A stretch of 60,351 bases of DNA from Bacillus pseudomycoides (GCF_002551005.1 NZ_NVOY01000011.1:1-60351); one strand, 5' to 3'; counted from the stretch's first letter, positions 1-8,326 are shown. Translations and numbers: made by a program. Notes: generated from the sequence alone by a model not told the origin.

Positions 1-1005
1 AGCGCGTTTATCCGTAGAAAACGTATCTAGATTGTGTAAATAAAAGATTTTTGATCCTTTGAAATTCCCTTGCTTCGTACATAAACTAACGGCTATACGA
101 TCAGGATTGACATCGATCCCTGCAATCACATCAGATATTGGGACTTCTTTGAAGTCTAACATACGACCTGTTTCCGTTTCCTCAAATGTAATGTTTACAT
201 AGAATTCATCTTTTTTACGAAGTAATTCTACACTATATGTTTAATGGTCAATCATTGGTTTTCCTTTTGGATTCACGCCTGTTTGTGTACCCATGACAAC
301 ACCTGTGATTTCCTTGTAATAACGATACGGAATTGTAATCGGTACTACAATACGAGGACTAGTTCTTTTTCCTGAAGTCAAACCTAACGGATTGGCAATT
401 TCTAACCAACCTTGGCCGTTATCATCAATTGTGATCCGCATATTTAAATTTCCTTTTTTACTTTTATCACCTCTTGAATACAATTGCCGTGTCCGTAAAT
501 CTTTCCATTCCTGATTGGAAATGTTTTTTTTCATGCGTTCATAAAAGGCTTTTCGACCACCGAAAATAACAGGCGGCAATGTACCGTTTGCAATATGCGT
601 TTCATACATCACAATTTTTTGTTCTAATTTTTGTTTTCGCTTTCGTAAACCGTTTAAACAAACGTCTAATGGGACTTTTTTTGGTCTTTTTCTACCACTT
701 TCATATTCCTCTATTTTTTGTATGGTTTGTTCTAACTTTTTTTAAGTGTTTTCTACATAAACAGGAAGGAGCTCTTTTTGAGAGGAAATGATGGTTTGTG
801 CTTGTAAAACTGCATCTTCACAATAACGTTTATTTAAAGAATACACGTGTTGTAATTTCTTGATCAATTCTTTATCGTGATATCCTTCTGTTAAACGATT
901 AAAACTATAACGTTTGGCACTTTCAAATGTACGAATCAAATCAAGAAGTTGTTCCCTTTGTTCTATTGTGATGGTTTTGATTTTACAAGAACGTGTTGTT
1001 TTCAT
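1..1005 (-). pseudogene. TnpB-like RNA-guided nuclease of an IS607-type element, interrupted by two in-frame TAA codons, 3' part outside window
   Basis: One reading frame runs from ATG at 1005 to the window edge. It is broken only by TAA at 742-744 and TAA at 241-243; no frameshift is needed. The N-terminal helical part (about 87 codons, AKRYSFNRL) is followed by a Lys/Glu-rich helix and then the beta-rich wedge-type region. Just after the second stop comes a RuvC-I-like motif, AGIDVNPDRIAV, with the catalytic Asp. This matches the TnpB-like protein at 42591-44267 in order and motifs. TnpB proteins are RNA-guided endonucleases of IS200/IS605 and IS607 transposons. The start lies 3 bases after the stop of a serine-recombinase tail, which fits an IS607 tnpA-tnpB pair. 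RuvC-II and RuvC-III lie outside the window, so its integrity cannot be judged further. Confidence 0.85.
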
Positions 1006-1008
1006 CTA

Positions 1009-1190
1009 TTACTCTCCTTTCGTTAATACATTTTCAATCTCTTTACTTACTTTTTTTCCTCCACGTTTCCCATAAATACGAGCTGAAAAAGAAGTCGTAA
1101 TCGCAATCAAATCTTCTACAAGTTCTTGTTCATCGTTTATTTCTTTTTCTTCGACGATTTCTATTTTACCATTATAATTTTTTATAAATT
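1009..1190 (-). pseudogene. C-terminal remnant of an IS607-family serine recombinase (TnpA)
   Basis: The frame ending at TAA 1009-1011 reads ELVEDLIAITTSFSAR then IYGKRGGKK. This is the helical tail typical of IS607 TnpA serine recombinases (EDL-AI--SFSARLYGKRGG). About 58 codons remain. Upstream, near 1190, the frame meets a stop inside A/T homopolymers, and no start, catalytic Ser or helix-turn-helix is visible. The 5' part of tnpA has therefore been lost. Its end overlaps the ribosome binding region of the adjacent tnpB start at 1005 (GAAAGGAG), which supports a former tnpA-tnpB operon. Confidence 0.75.
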
Positions 1191-1391
1191 TTTATAATTT
1201 TTTTTGAAACTGTCGGAACCCCCCTATTTTTGATGTATTCTAACTATTAACTATATTTCACTACATTTTGTTTTTTTTTTTATATGGAGGATGATTAAAG
1301 GATTAACAGTATAAAACTAAACAAAAACGCTATATTGTATCAAAAAGCTAGTTTAAACGGAGGGGAGGCGTATCGTATGGAAAAAAGTAAT

Positions 1392-1426
1392 AATAAAACC
1401 GACTCTTTCACGGAGTCGGTTTTATT
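1392..1426 (-). terminator. Intrinsic terminator of the Excalibur gene
   Basis: A perfect 14-bp stem (AATAAAACCGACTC pairing with GAGTCGGTTTTATT) with a 7-base loop lies just past the stop codon at 1433. On the minus strand the stem ends in a T-rich run. Confidence 0.85.
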
Positions 1427-1432
1427 AATCTA

Positions 1433-1909
1433 TTATTTATCACAAGCAATGCCATCGCCGTCTCGATCAAGTTTAGGTGAGTACGCTGGGTCACCCTTTT
1501 TAATATTTGAGAAACCGGCTGCTTTTGCTTCTTTACAACTTTTAAAGTTGTGGTTAGTTTGAGTGTTTTGTTCTGATTGAGCTTGTGTTTGTTGTGAAGC
1601 TTGTTCTTGTTGCTTTTTAGTCTCTTCTTGTTTTTTGAGTTCTTCTTGTCGTTTTGCTTCTTCTTTTTTACGCTGTTCTTCCTCAAGTTTCTTTTGTTCT
1701 GCTTCCTGCTGCTTTTTCAACTCATCTTGTTTACGTGTTTCTTCTTTAGTAACTGTTGTTTCTTTTGCTTTTTCTTTGCTTTTATCCTTGGAACCGTTAG
1801 AGCAAGAACCAATTAAAATTAATATTAAAATAATAATACCAAGACATCCGAAACAGCCACATCCGGAACGCTTTTTCTTTTCTTGTGTATTTCTTTCATT
1901 TGTTGCCAT
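1433..1909 (-). CDS. Membrane-anchored Excalibur calcium-binding domain protein
   Basis: The protein has 158 residues. Its N-terminus is short and positively charged, followed by a Cys-rich membrane entry (SGCGCFGCLG, about residues 15-24). One hydrophobic segment covers residues 24-34. A long Lys/Glu/Gln-rich coiled coil spans about 45-115, and an Excalibur domain covers about 121-158. The domain ends in the EF-hand-like loop DRDGDGIAC (Asp148, 150 and 152) with paired cysteines. Excalibur domains are extracellular Ca2+-binding modules in Bacillus surface proteins and nucleases; here there is no catalytic domain. The inferred role is a surface Ca2+-binding or scaffolding protein. The ATG at 1909 is preceded by AGGAGGC and the gene ends at a strong terminator. 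Confidence 0.85.
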   Translation of the reverse strand: MATNERNTQEKKKRSGCGCFGCLGIIILILILIGSCSNGSKDKSKEKAKETTVTKEETRKQDELKKQQEAEQKKLEEEQRKKEEAKRQEELKKQEETKKQQEQASQQTQAQSEQNTQTNHNFKSCKEAKAAGFSNIKKGDPAYSPKLDRDGDGIACDK

Positions 1910-2036
1910 AAATAGCCTCCTATGTATCGGAATTACGATATATAGTATAACAGATTTTAATTGGGAATTTTACATAAATTTTAATCTGGTTAATTATTAA
2001 GTAAGATTTTTTGCATTTACGTTTTAGAATGATAAA

Positions 2037-2071
2037 ACCCAGCTCCTTTTTGGGCTGGGTGATTTTTTTTT
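2037..2071. terminator. Bidirectional intrinsic terminator
   Basis: The stem ACCCAGC / GCTGGGT lies downstream of the minus-strand RelA/SpoT-like gene. T-runs lie on both sides (TTTTTTTT on plus, TTTT on minus), so it can end that gene and shield against readthrough from the other side. Confidence 0.7.
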
Positions 2072-2148
2072 ATTTCGAGCTTATTAGAGAGAACGTGTAG
2101 TTATGCAGAATTAATAATCTTATGTCGGCTTAACTGTATGAAAAAAAG

Positions 2149-3552
2149 TTATTTCTTATGCAATGCTTTATGAATTGCCAACTGTGCTTTAGACGTATTA
2201 GCGAAATTCAACCATTTTGCCTCAAGATGAATGGTAGGAGAATCAATTATCATTTCAACAATATCTAGGTGTGAAAGAGTAGTCATAATTGATGTTTTAT
2301 CACCGTTTATTTTTGCAGAAGACATATGTATTGCTAGTTTTGTGTCTACCGCAAATGCAAAATCAATAATCGTTGCTCCTTCAGGTAAATGAATTGGCTG
2401 TAATTGTGGTGTGAAAACAACGATTGTATCTTGAAAGAGTTCGTAGGAAACTAAATCATAAAAAACGAGCGCATCTTTTGTTAATTCTAGGTTGTTCATA
2501 ATTGTATCATCCATAAACTGCGTAGAAAGCTGTTGTACTTGAGAATGCGGCATATCGCTTGAAAGTATAGAAAAAATACCTTCATCATATCTTCGTTTAC
2601 TATCTTCAGTTTGAATCCAGATAGTCATCTCGTGATTTTTGATTTTGACCTTTGTTTGCAAACATTTATTAAATAAATTGCTTTTGATGGAAATGGTATC
2701 CTCAAATTGATGTGGAATTGGTTCGTATAATTGATGTACCATTCCAAGAATTTTATAACAATCTAAAATGGATGAAGTTGTAATATGAATTTTTGAAATC
2801 ATAGTTACATCTTGAATGACTTGCAGACGAGAATAAGCAGTATTAATAGGACTTATTTCATAATCCAGGTGCCATGTTAATAGTTCGTCATGAAAGCTTT
2901 GCATGTCTGTAGAAATCGTATCTGTTAGACGGCGTAATATTTGATTATAATTTTGTAAAAGTTGTTTCATGCCTTTGTACTTTTGATTATGGAGATAAAA
3001 AAATGAAAGATCTTCTAATTCATATTGTATCGTTTTTAAATGTAGCTTATGGCAAAGTGGAGCAAATATCTTTAGTGTTTCGTTTGCATAAGGAACTTGT
3101 TTATGTTTATTTTTTACTTGCAGTGTTCTCATATTGTGAAGACGGTCAGTTACTTTTATAATTATCACTCGAATGTCTTTTTGTGCAGCCATAAGTAATT
3201 TTTTGAAATTAATTGCTTCAAATTCTTCTTTATTTTGTACAGATTTTTTATCCACTTTCGTTAGTCCATCAACTATATAAGAAACTTCATTTCCAAAGTG
3301 TTTTTGTATATCTTCCAATGTATAATTGGTATCTTCTAAGACATCATGTAATAATGCCGAAATTAATGTTACACAGTCGGCCTTGCAATCTAGCAATATG
3401 TCTGTAACAGCAAAAGGATGTAGAATATATGGTTCTCCGGATATGCGAAATTGTCCTTCATGTGCTTGTTCAGCGAATGAAATAGCAAGTTGAAACTTCT
3501 CAAATTCATTTTTAGTTAAATAAGTAGCTTTATGAATCAGTTGTTCTTTCAC
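2149..3552 (-). CDS. RelA/SpoT-family protein with intact HD hydrolase motifs, degenerate synthetase and TGS domain, no ACT domain
   Basis: The protein has 467 residues, against about 730 for full-length Rel. The HD hydrolase domain (about 20-160) keeps the family signature: HEGQFRISGEPY with HP at 45-46, HD at 69-70 followed by ED at 73-74, and DRLHNMRTL at 136-144. The region where the pppGpp synthetase should be (about 200-340) lacks the R-x-K-x-x-S and E-x-Q-I-R-T motifs; only the eroded TIWIQTEDSKRRYDEGI remains. A TGS domain follows (about 386-446, starting near TIVVFTPQLQP). The chain stops after WLNFANTSKAQ, where normal Rel proteins continue to their helical and ACT parts. Known of the family: the HD domain degrades (p)ppGpp. 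Inference: a hydrolase-only alarmone enzyme. It stands alone between terminators, so no operon partner helps. Confidence 0.85.
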   Translation of the reverse strand: MKEQLIHKATYLTKNEFEKFQLAISFAEQAHEGQFRISGEPYILHPFAVTDILLDCKADCVTLISALLHDVLEDTNYTLEDIQKHFGNEVSYIVDGLTKVDKKSVQNKEEFEAINFKKLLMAAQKDIRVIIIKVTDRLHNMRTLQVKNKHKQVPYANETLKIFAPLCHKLHLKTIQYELEDLSFFYLHNQKYKGMKQLLQNYNQILRRLTDTISTDMQSFHDELLTWHLDYEISPINTAYSRLQVIQDVTMISKIHITTSSILDCYKILGMVHQLYEPIPHQFEDTISIKSNLFNKCLQTKVKIKNHEMTIWIQTEDSKRRYDEGIFSILSSDMPHSQVQQLSTQFMDDTIMNNLELTKDALVFYDLVSYELFQDTIVVFTPQLQPIHLPEGATIIDFAFAVDTKLAIHMSSAKINGDKTSIMTTLSHLDIVEMIIDSPTIHLEAKWLNFANTSKAQLAIHKALHKK

Positions 3553-3638
3553 GAATTCACCTTCATTTTTTTATTTTTTTAATTAAGGAATAATAGTTCG
3601 CCTTCACACAGGAAAAAGCCTTTCTAATAGCATATAAT

Positions 3639-3654
3639 TGTAGGTAGACCTACA
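3639..3654. promoter_or_regulatory. Candidate operator: 16-bp perfect palindrome upstream of the O-methyltransferase gene
   Basis: TGTAGGT and ACCTACA face each other across a 2-base spacer, about 60 bases before the start at 3716. A TTGACA box follows at 3663-3668, but I could not pair it with a well-spaced -10 box. The shape fits a dimeric repressor of the TetR, GntR or MarR kind. No matching regulator gene lies next to it. Confidence 0.45.
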
Positions 3655-3715
3655 TCATATTTTTGACATCATCCATATACTATTTTTCATGTATAGAGAT
3701 GAAAGGGGAATATGT

Positions 3716-4303
3716 ATGAGAATAGAAGTAGAAAAAGTACTGCAAGATCTTGAAGTATTCGGATTAGAACATGATCACACAAAAGAAACGAGAGAAGAAA
3801 GATTGCGTAATGTATCTAAAGAAATGGGGCAGTTTTTATCCATTATGGTGAAAATGCGTGACGCAAAACACATATTAGAAATTGGAACATCAAATGGATT
3901 TTCTACAATATGGCTTGCTAATGCTGTAGAGGAAACAAAGGGAACTGTTACAACAGTTGAACTTTCATCGAAACGAGTGGCAGAGGCAAATGAAAACTTC
4001 CAAAAGGCAAACATCACAAACTATATTCATATCCATAATCAAGAAGCTGGGGCATTTTTATCAGAACAGCTAGACAAGTCGTATGATTTTATTTTTTTAG
4101 ATGCAGAACGAACGCAATATTTATGGTGGTGGGAAGACTTAAAACGCATTTTAATGCCTAAAGGTATTATCGTCGTTGATAATGCAACTTCGCATGCGGA
4201 AGAATTACAGAATTTTTTTGATTTAGTCGAAGAAGAGAAGAAGTTTGAAACAGTGTTATTGCCTTTTAAGATGGGTGCTTATGTCATGCGGAAAAATAGT
4301 TAA
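3716..4303 (+). CDS. Class I SAM-dependent O-methyltransferase family protein
   Basis: The protein has 195 residues. The SAM-binding glycine loop is ILEIGTSNGFST (about residues 45-56), and motif II-like FIFLDAERTQY (about 122-132) has the acidic pair seen in the COMT-like O-methyltransferase (methyltransferase 24) family. These enzymes usually methylate hydroxyl groups of small molecules; the substrate cannot be told from sequence. I chose ATG 3716 rather than ATG 3689 because AAAGGGGA sits 6 bases before it. The gene appears monocistronic and may be controlled by the palindrome at 3639-3654. Confidence 0.8.
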   Translation: MRIEVEKVLQDLEVFGLEHDHTKETREERLRNVSKEMGQFLSIMVKMRDAKHILEIGTSNGFSTIWLANAVEETKGTVTTVELSSKRVAEANENFQKANITNYIHIHNQEAGAFLSEQLDKSYDFIFLDAERTQYLWWWEDLKRILMPKGIIVVDNATSHAEELQNFFDLVEEEKKFETVLLPFKMGAYVMRKNS

Positions 4304-4390
4304 ATAGAATATACAAGAAGAATTGTTAACTTGTAAACGAAAGAATACGCCCTAAGAATGGATGTTTCTCAGCCTTAAGTCTGAGGACAA

Positions 4391-4418
4391 TTAAAAATAC
4401 AATAGGTATACTTATAAT
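4391..4418 (+). promoter_or_regulatory. Probable housekeeping-type promoter of the TelA operon
   Basis: TATAAT at 4413-4418 lies 16 bases after a weak -35 box TTAAAA (4391-4396). The start of the downstream operon is at 4510, leaving a 5' leader of about 85 bases. Confidence 0.45.
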
Positions 4419-4509
4419 ATAAAACGGGGAATGAATGCTATATAGACCGTTTCAAGATATGGTCACCTAACCATAATTATAAGTGTATGTATATAAAGGA
4501 GCGATTTTG

Positions 4510-5613
4510 TTGACGGAATTGCAAAAGAAGGAAATCTTATCACAGGACAATATAGAAATAGTAGTAGATTCAGTCATTAAAGATGAGGAATTAGCTGAAC
4601 TAAATAAAGAAGCAGATTTGTATGTACAAAAGTTAAATAGTGAACATAATGCAGATCTTTCAAAAGTACTGGCACAACTTGCTGATTTAGGAGATAAAGA
4701 ACAACGTGATGCAGGACAGACATTAACGGCATTAAAACGTCCAGTAACGGCGATGATGAATGGGAAAAATGAGGATATTCCTAAAACATTGCTTGATTTA
4801 CGTAAAGTTGTTTCAGAATTAGATCCGAATTCACTAAATGCATCTGGTATGAAACGAATTATGTTCAAAGTATTTAAGAAAAATCCGATGGAAACGTATG
4901 TTCATAAATATCAATCCATTGATAAACAAATTGAAGAGATTATAAAAGCGCTATTAGTCGGTCGTGATAATTTACGAGAAGACAGCGTCGGTTTAGAAAT
5001 GTTAAAAGAACAATCCGAGCAAAAGATTCATGCGCTTGATAAACAAGTGTATTTAGGGAAGAAGCTTGCGGATATGTTGGAAGTAGAAAAACAAAACCCA
5101 GAGCGGCAAAAAGATGTTCCATTAATTAACGATGCGCTAGAAAAGATACTTGTACGTACGCGTAATATGCAGCAAGCAAAGAGTGTGTTACTGCAATCAA
5201 TTGCCTCTGTTGATATTATTAAGAAAAATAATGAAAAATTAACAGAAGCGATTCGAAATGCAATTACAATGACGCAAAACGTTGTTACAGTTTCAGCAGC
5301 TATTCAATTGGCGTTAACGAATCAAAGGAAAACAATTGACGCTGTGAATGCAACAAATGAAGCAATCGAATCAATGATATTAAGTAATTCACAGGCGTTA
5401 AAGCAAAATACAGAAGAAACGACTAAGTTGTTAGAAAATCCAGCAATCGGCATGGAGAAACTTCGCGAATCATTCCAAAACGTATTTGCGGCGATTGAAG
5501 CGTCTGAAAAATCAACAGAACGTATTATTGAATCAAGTAAAATGTTTGTAAAAGAACTAGACACGTTCAACGATGAAATGAAAAAGAAGCTCATTCAGCG
5601 TCCAACTAAATAG
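4510..5613 (+). CDS. TelA/YceH-family toxic-anion resistance protein
   Basis: The protein has 367 residues, nearly all helical and rich in charged heptads. It has the family features of TelA/KlaA/YaaN proteins: a central stretch LTALKRPVTAMM, then YVHKYQSIDKQI, and a C-terminal region with TMTQNVVTVSAAIQLA and NTEETTKLLENP. Relatives are linked to tellurite, nisin or other envelope-stress tolerance, by an unknown mechanism. I chose TTG at 4510 because AAAGGAG lies 8 bases before it; TTG 4507 is equally in frame, and the upstream ATG 4483 lacks a ribosome site. It is followed after 23 bases by a membrane protein gene that shares its promoter and terminator. Confidence 0.85.
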   Translation: MTELQKKEILSQDNIEIVVDSVIKDEELAELNKEADLYVQKLNSEHNADLSKVLAQLADLGDKEQRDAGQTLTALKRPVTAMMNGKNEDIPKTLLDLRKVVSELDPNSLNASGMKRIMFKVFKKNPMETYVHKYQSIDKQIEEIIKALLVGRDNLREDSVGLEMLKEQSEQKIHALDKQVYLGKKLADMLEVEKQNPERQKDVPLINDALEKILVRTRNMQQAKSVLLQSIASVDIIKKNNEKLTEAIRNAITMTQNVVTVSAAIQLALTNQRKTIDAVNATNEAIESMILSNSQALKQNTEETTKLLENPAIGMEKLRESFQNVFAAIEASEKSTERIIESSKMFVKELDTFNDEMKKKLIQRPTK

Positions 5614-5636
5614 ACTGCAATAGAGGAGGTGAAAAC

Positions 5637-6467
5637 ATGGGTTTCTTTGAATTTATTTTGCTACTTATCGGGATAGTCCTTTTGATAGGACTTACAGCAG
5701 TAATTTTACTTGCTTATTTTGGCCGAAAATTTTATGTATCATGGACAAAACCGTATAAACGAGCGACAGACTCAATGGAGCGTTTATCGCACAGCACAGT
5801 ACCTTTCTTACAAGAATTCACACAGCATCCGTTGTTTTACCGATGGATTCGTACGGAAGGAAGCAGTAGTCAAAAAGCGTTCACCGTTCTTTTTTGTACA
5901 ACTAACGAGCGCACAAAAGAACAAGTTTTTTCCATGTTGCCGAAGGAAAAACAGAAAAAACTTCACTACACTGTAAAAACAACAAAGCAAGTTACAAGTG
6001 AAGATATGGAAATGACAACGATGAAAGTAAAAGAATTCTTGAAGCGAGAATTACAGCAGCCATCCAAGCCGACAGATTTCTCGTTTTACAAGTTGTACTT
6101 TTATGACCGATATCCAGACGCATTAAAACATATTGAAATGTATAAACGTTCAGTAAATCCATCATTGCAAAGAAGTATTGATGATGTGACAATCTCTGTA
6201 CTGCAAGCTATTCCGTACTATCAAGAAAATCGTATGTTTGAACAGCAACATAAACTCGAGACTTTCTTAATGAAAGACTTAGTAGATATGTTATCACTCA
6301 TTGCGCAAATACCACCGGCGCAGCGTTCAGAGAAAGAAAAAGAACTTACGATCTATCTAAAAGGATTTCAAAAAGAGATGGAAGCAGTAGAACGTAACAT
6401 TCGCAACGCTGTCGATCACGATTTACAAGTGAAGATGCGTGCTGCTAAAGAAAAATTTAAGAACTAA
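5637..6467 (+). CDS. Membrane-anchored partner of TelA
   Basis: The protein has 276 residues. One N-terminal membrane helix (about 3-30) is followed by a cytoplasmic, helix-rich domain with basic and aromatic patches and a charged C-terminal helix ending RAAKEKFKN. No enzyme motif was found. Genes for a small membrane protein commonly stand beside telA/yaaN in Bacillus (xpaC next to yaaN in B. subtilis), and this arrangement is similar. I infer a membrane anchor or complex partner for the TelA-like protein. GAGGAGGTG precedes ATG 5637 with good spacing. The stop codon is part of a long terminator palindrome. Confidence 0.7.
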   Translation: MGFFEFILLLIGIVLLIGLTAVILLAYFGRKFYVSWTKPYKRATDSMERLSHSTVPFLQEFTQHPLFYRWIRTEGSSSQKAFTVLFCTTNERTKEQVFSMLPKEKQKKLHYTVKTTKQVTSEDMEMTTMKVKEFLKRELQQPSKPTDFSFYKLYFYDRYPDALKHIEMYKRSVNPSLQRSIDDVTISVLQAIPYYQENRMFEQQHKLETFLMKDLVDMLSLIAQIPPAQRSEKEKELTIYLKGFQKEMEAVERNIRNAVDHDLQVKMRAAKEKFKN

Positions 6468-6506
6468 ACAAGCGAGCATTGATATATCAATGCTCGCTTG
6501 TTTAGT
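6463..6506 (+). terminator. 44-bp perfect palindrome ending the telA operon
   Basis: The arm from 6463 to 6484 pairs perfectly with 6485 to 6506 and includes the TAA stop of the upstream gene. With no unpaired loop bases it can also form a cruciform. T-rich sequence follows. Confidence 0.75.
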
Positions 6507-6630
6507 TTAGGAGTGAAAACGATGAAAATTTCATGTACCGTAATGATAACGAATATTATTTTAATAACCTAAAAAAATTATAATAAACCACTTTTTTGTA
6601 TAATTGCAAATGAATAATAAACGTTGCTCA

Positions 6631-6657
6631 TCGGAAAAAGGTTTTTCCGAAATTTTT
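6631..6657 (+). terminator. Hairpin with T-run before the 6714 gene
   Basis: TCGGAAAAA and TTTTTCCGA flank a 2-base loop and are followed by AATTTTT. It ends a gene-free stretch that begins with a very short ORF at 6522-6572 (15 codons plus stop, behind AGGAGTG), probably the stub of a lost gene. Confidence 0.55.
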
Positions 6658-6713
6658 AACATCTTCTTATTGAACACAAGGAATTTATTGTTTGGAATAT
6701 GAATTCATAAAAT

Positions 6714-6938
6714 ATGATTCAACATGGGCTGATTGTGTTGGACAGGTACAAGTTGGACGGATATCAAATTGGTTCACATGAAGTTGCGTATTGGATGTAT
6801 CTTACATTAGAACGTACAACAGAAGATTATCGTGAAATATATAAGAATGAACTTACACAAGAAGAAATGAAACGATTAGACGACATTGCAGATGTTTTAA
6901 GGAACATTACCAATCATTGCTGGTGGTTGCTGAAATGA
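6714..6938 (+). CDS. Hypothetical small protein, possibly a 5'-truncated gene
   Basis: The frame has 74 residues with a well-behaved, acidic and helical sequence (ERTTEDYREIYKNEL then TQEEMKRLDDIADVLRN) ending in a Trp-rich tail. I do not recognise the family. No convincing ribosome binding site precedes ATG 6714, so either the true start differs or the gene has lost its 5' end. It lies between a terminator at 6631-6657 and a decayed Xre-type regulator at 7041-7210. Confidence 0.4.
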   Translation: MIQHGLIVLDRYKLDGYQIGSHEVAYWMYLTLERTTEDYREIYKNELTQEEMKRLDDIADVLRNITNHCWWLLK

Positions 6939-7040
6939 AGTAAGAAAAGACTGTTTCTAAAAGAATTTGTTGAATGTATCCCATTTATATGAATTGTAAT
7001 ATAATCAATATAATTGAAAGGTGAGTTCGTACCGCAATAT

Positions 7041-7210
7041 AGATTAATAGTAACAAGAACTGAGAAAAAATATTCCTGTCTGAATTAGCTCAAATGGTAG
7101 GGGTATCTAGACAAACAATTAGTTCTGTTAAAACAGGGGAATTTTATTCAACGAAAAAATGATCATTAGTATTTGTATTGTGTTAGATGAAAAATATGAT
7201 GAATGATTAT
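7041..7210 (+). pseudogene. Decayed Xre-family (YgzD-like) small DNA-binding regulator
   Basis: Reading across three frames gives ELRKNIPV, then SELAQMVGVSRQTISS and VKTGEFYSTK, then IISICIVLDEKYDE. This is the characteristic helix-turn-helix and tail of about 65-residue Xre-type regulators in Firmicutes. At least two frameshifts and several stops interrupt it, so no protein can be made. It occupies most of the gene-free interval 6939-7304. Confidence 0.7.
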
Positions 7211-7304
7211 ATTTTGATGTATTCGTTTGCTAATAATCAAAATACAAAGCTAAGAAATTTCTTGGCTGGAAATTCTTATACAGTCATAAATGGAGGCAAT
7301 AGTT

Positions 7305-8171
7305 ATGCAGCAAATTAAAAAAATAGGACATTCATTTTGGTATATGACACCTGTTTCTGAAACAGATAGACCTATCTTAGGAATGGTAGTTGGAAAAGAA
7401 AAGACTTTGATGATAGATGCAGGTAATTCAGAAGCACATGCACATTTGTTTTTAGAAATGCTAAACGAACAAAACATCTCAAATCCTGATTTCGTTGCAT
7501 TAACACACTGGCATTGGGATCATATTTTTGGATTACCTGTATTAAAAAATGCTTTGTCCATCGCACATAGTGAAACAAAAAAAGAGATGAGTACACTCGT
7601 TTCTTATGAATGGACAGATGAGGCCTTGGACACACGAGTAAAAGAAGGTACAGAAATTGAATTTTGTGCTACTTGTATAAAAAAAGAAATTAGTGAACAA
7701 CCAAGAAATATTCAAATTGTCTTACCGTCATTAACGTTTCAGAAGCAACTTGAATTAGACCTTGGTGATGTAACATGTGTGTTAAAGCATGTGGGAGGTG
7801 ACCATTCACATGACTCCGTTGTCATTTATATTAAAGAAGAAAAGATATTGTTTTTAGGAGATTGTATCTATGCAGATATTTTTTCTTCGAAGTGGAACTA
7901 TACAACGAAACGAACGTTTGAATTAATACAAGAATTAGAGAAATTTGATGCTGAGACCTATATTCTTTCACACGGGAAAGCAATTGATAGAAATGAATTT
8001 TTGCAAGAGATTCGTTTACTAAAAACAGTAGGTACCTACACGGAAATACATAAAGGCGATGCAGAAAAAATAAAAACGGCATATAAACAAGAACTTGATA
8101 GAGAATTAAACGAAGATGAGTTAGAAACAATAGAGTACTTTGTAAATGGTTATGAAATGGTTAACTTGTAA
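7305..8171 (+). CDS. Metallo-beta-lactamase-fold hydrolase
   Basis: The protein has 288 residues. The signature H-x-H-x-D-H is present as THWHWDH (His68, His70, Asp72, His73). The other metal ligands follow: His162 or nearby in KHVGGDHSHD, Asp186 in FLGDC and His223 in LSHGKA. It is therefore a binuclear zinc hydrolase of the MBL superfamily. The substrate cannot be assigned (lactamase, lactonase or thioester hydrolase are all possible). I chose ATG 7305 because GGAGG at 7292-7296 lies 8 bases before it; the in-frame ATG 7290 overlaps that site. The C-terminal 40 residues are charged and helical. Confidence 0.85.
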   Translation: MQQIKKIGHSFWYMTPVSETDRPILGMVVGKEKTLMIDAGNSEAHAHLFLEMLNEQNISNPDFVALTHWHWDHIFGLPVLKNALSIAHSETKKEMSTLVSYEWTDEALDTRVKEGTEIEFCATCIKKEISEQPRNIQIVLPSLTFQKQLELDLGDVTCVLKHVGGDHSHDSVVIYIKEEKILFLGDCIYADIFSSKWNYTTKRTFELIQELEKFDAETYILSHGKAIDRNEFLQEIRLLKTVGTYTEIHKGDAEKIKTAYKQELDRELNEDELETIEYFVNGYEMVNL

Positions 8172-8206
8172 CATACTACTTCATTCCGAAGAACGACATT
8201 AAATAC

Positions 8207-8240
8207 AAAAGAGCCACTCTTTTAGAGAGAGGCTCTTTTA
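8207..8240 (+). terminator. Intrinsic terminator after the MBL-fold gene
   Basis: AAAAGAGCC and GGCTCTTTT form the stem and a T-rich tail follows. Confidence 0.75.
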
Positions 8241-8326
8241 TATATATGCAAAAGAAATAGAGCACGGCTGAGAAATCCACGCTGATAGTGAATGTATCAT
8301 CTTCGTAAACAGTATGCAGAAATGGC

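Noticed and set aside
1335-1562. Plus-strand 75-codon frame behind GGAGGGGAGG
   Set aside because: Most of it is antisense to the Excalibur gene and its terminator, and the translation looks like no natural protein. The first codons (EKSNN) may be the stub of a lost gene.
1601-2000. Plus-strand Phe/Ser/Cys-rich frames
   Set aside because: They are the complement of the Lys/Glu-rich coiled coil on the minus strand.
3213-3407. Plus-strand frame opposite the RelA/SpoT-like gene
   Set aside because: It is the complement of the conserved HD domain.
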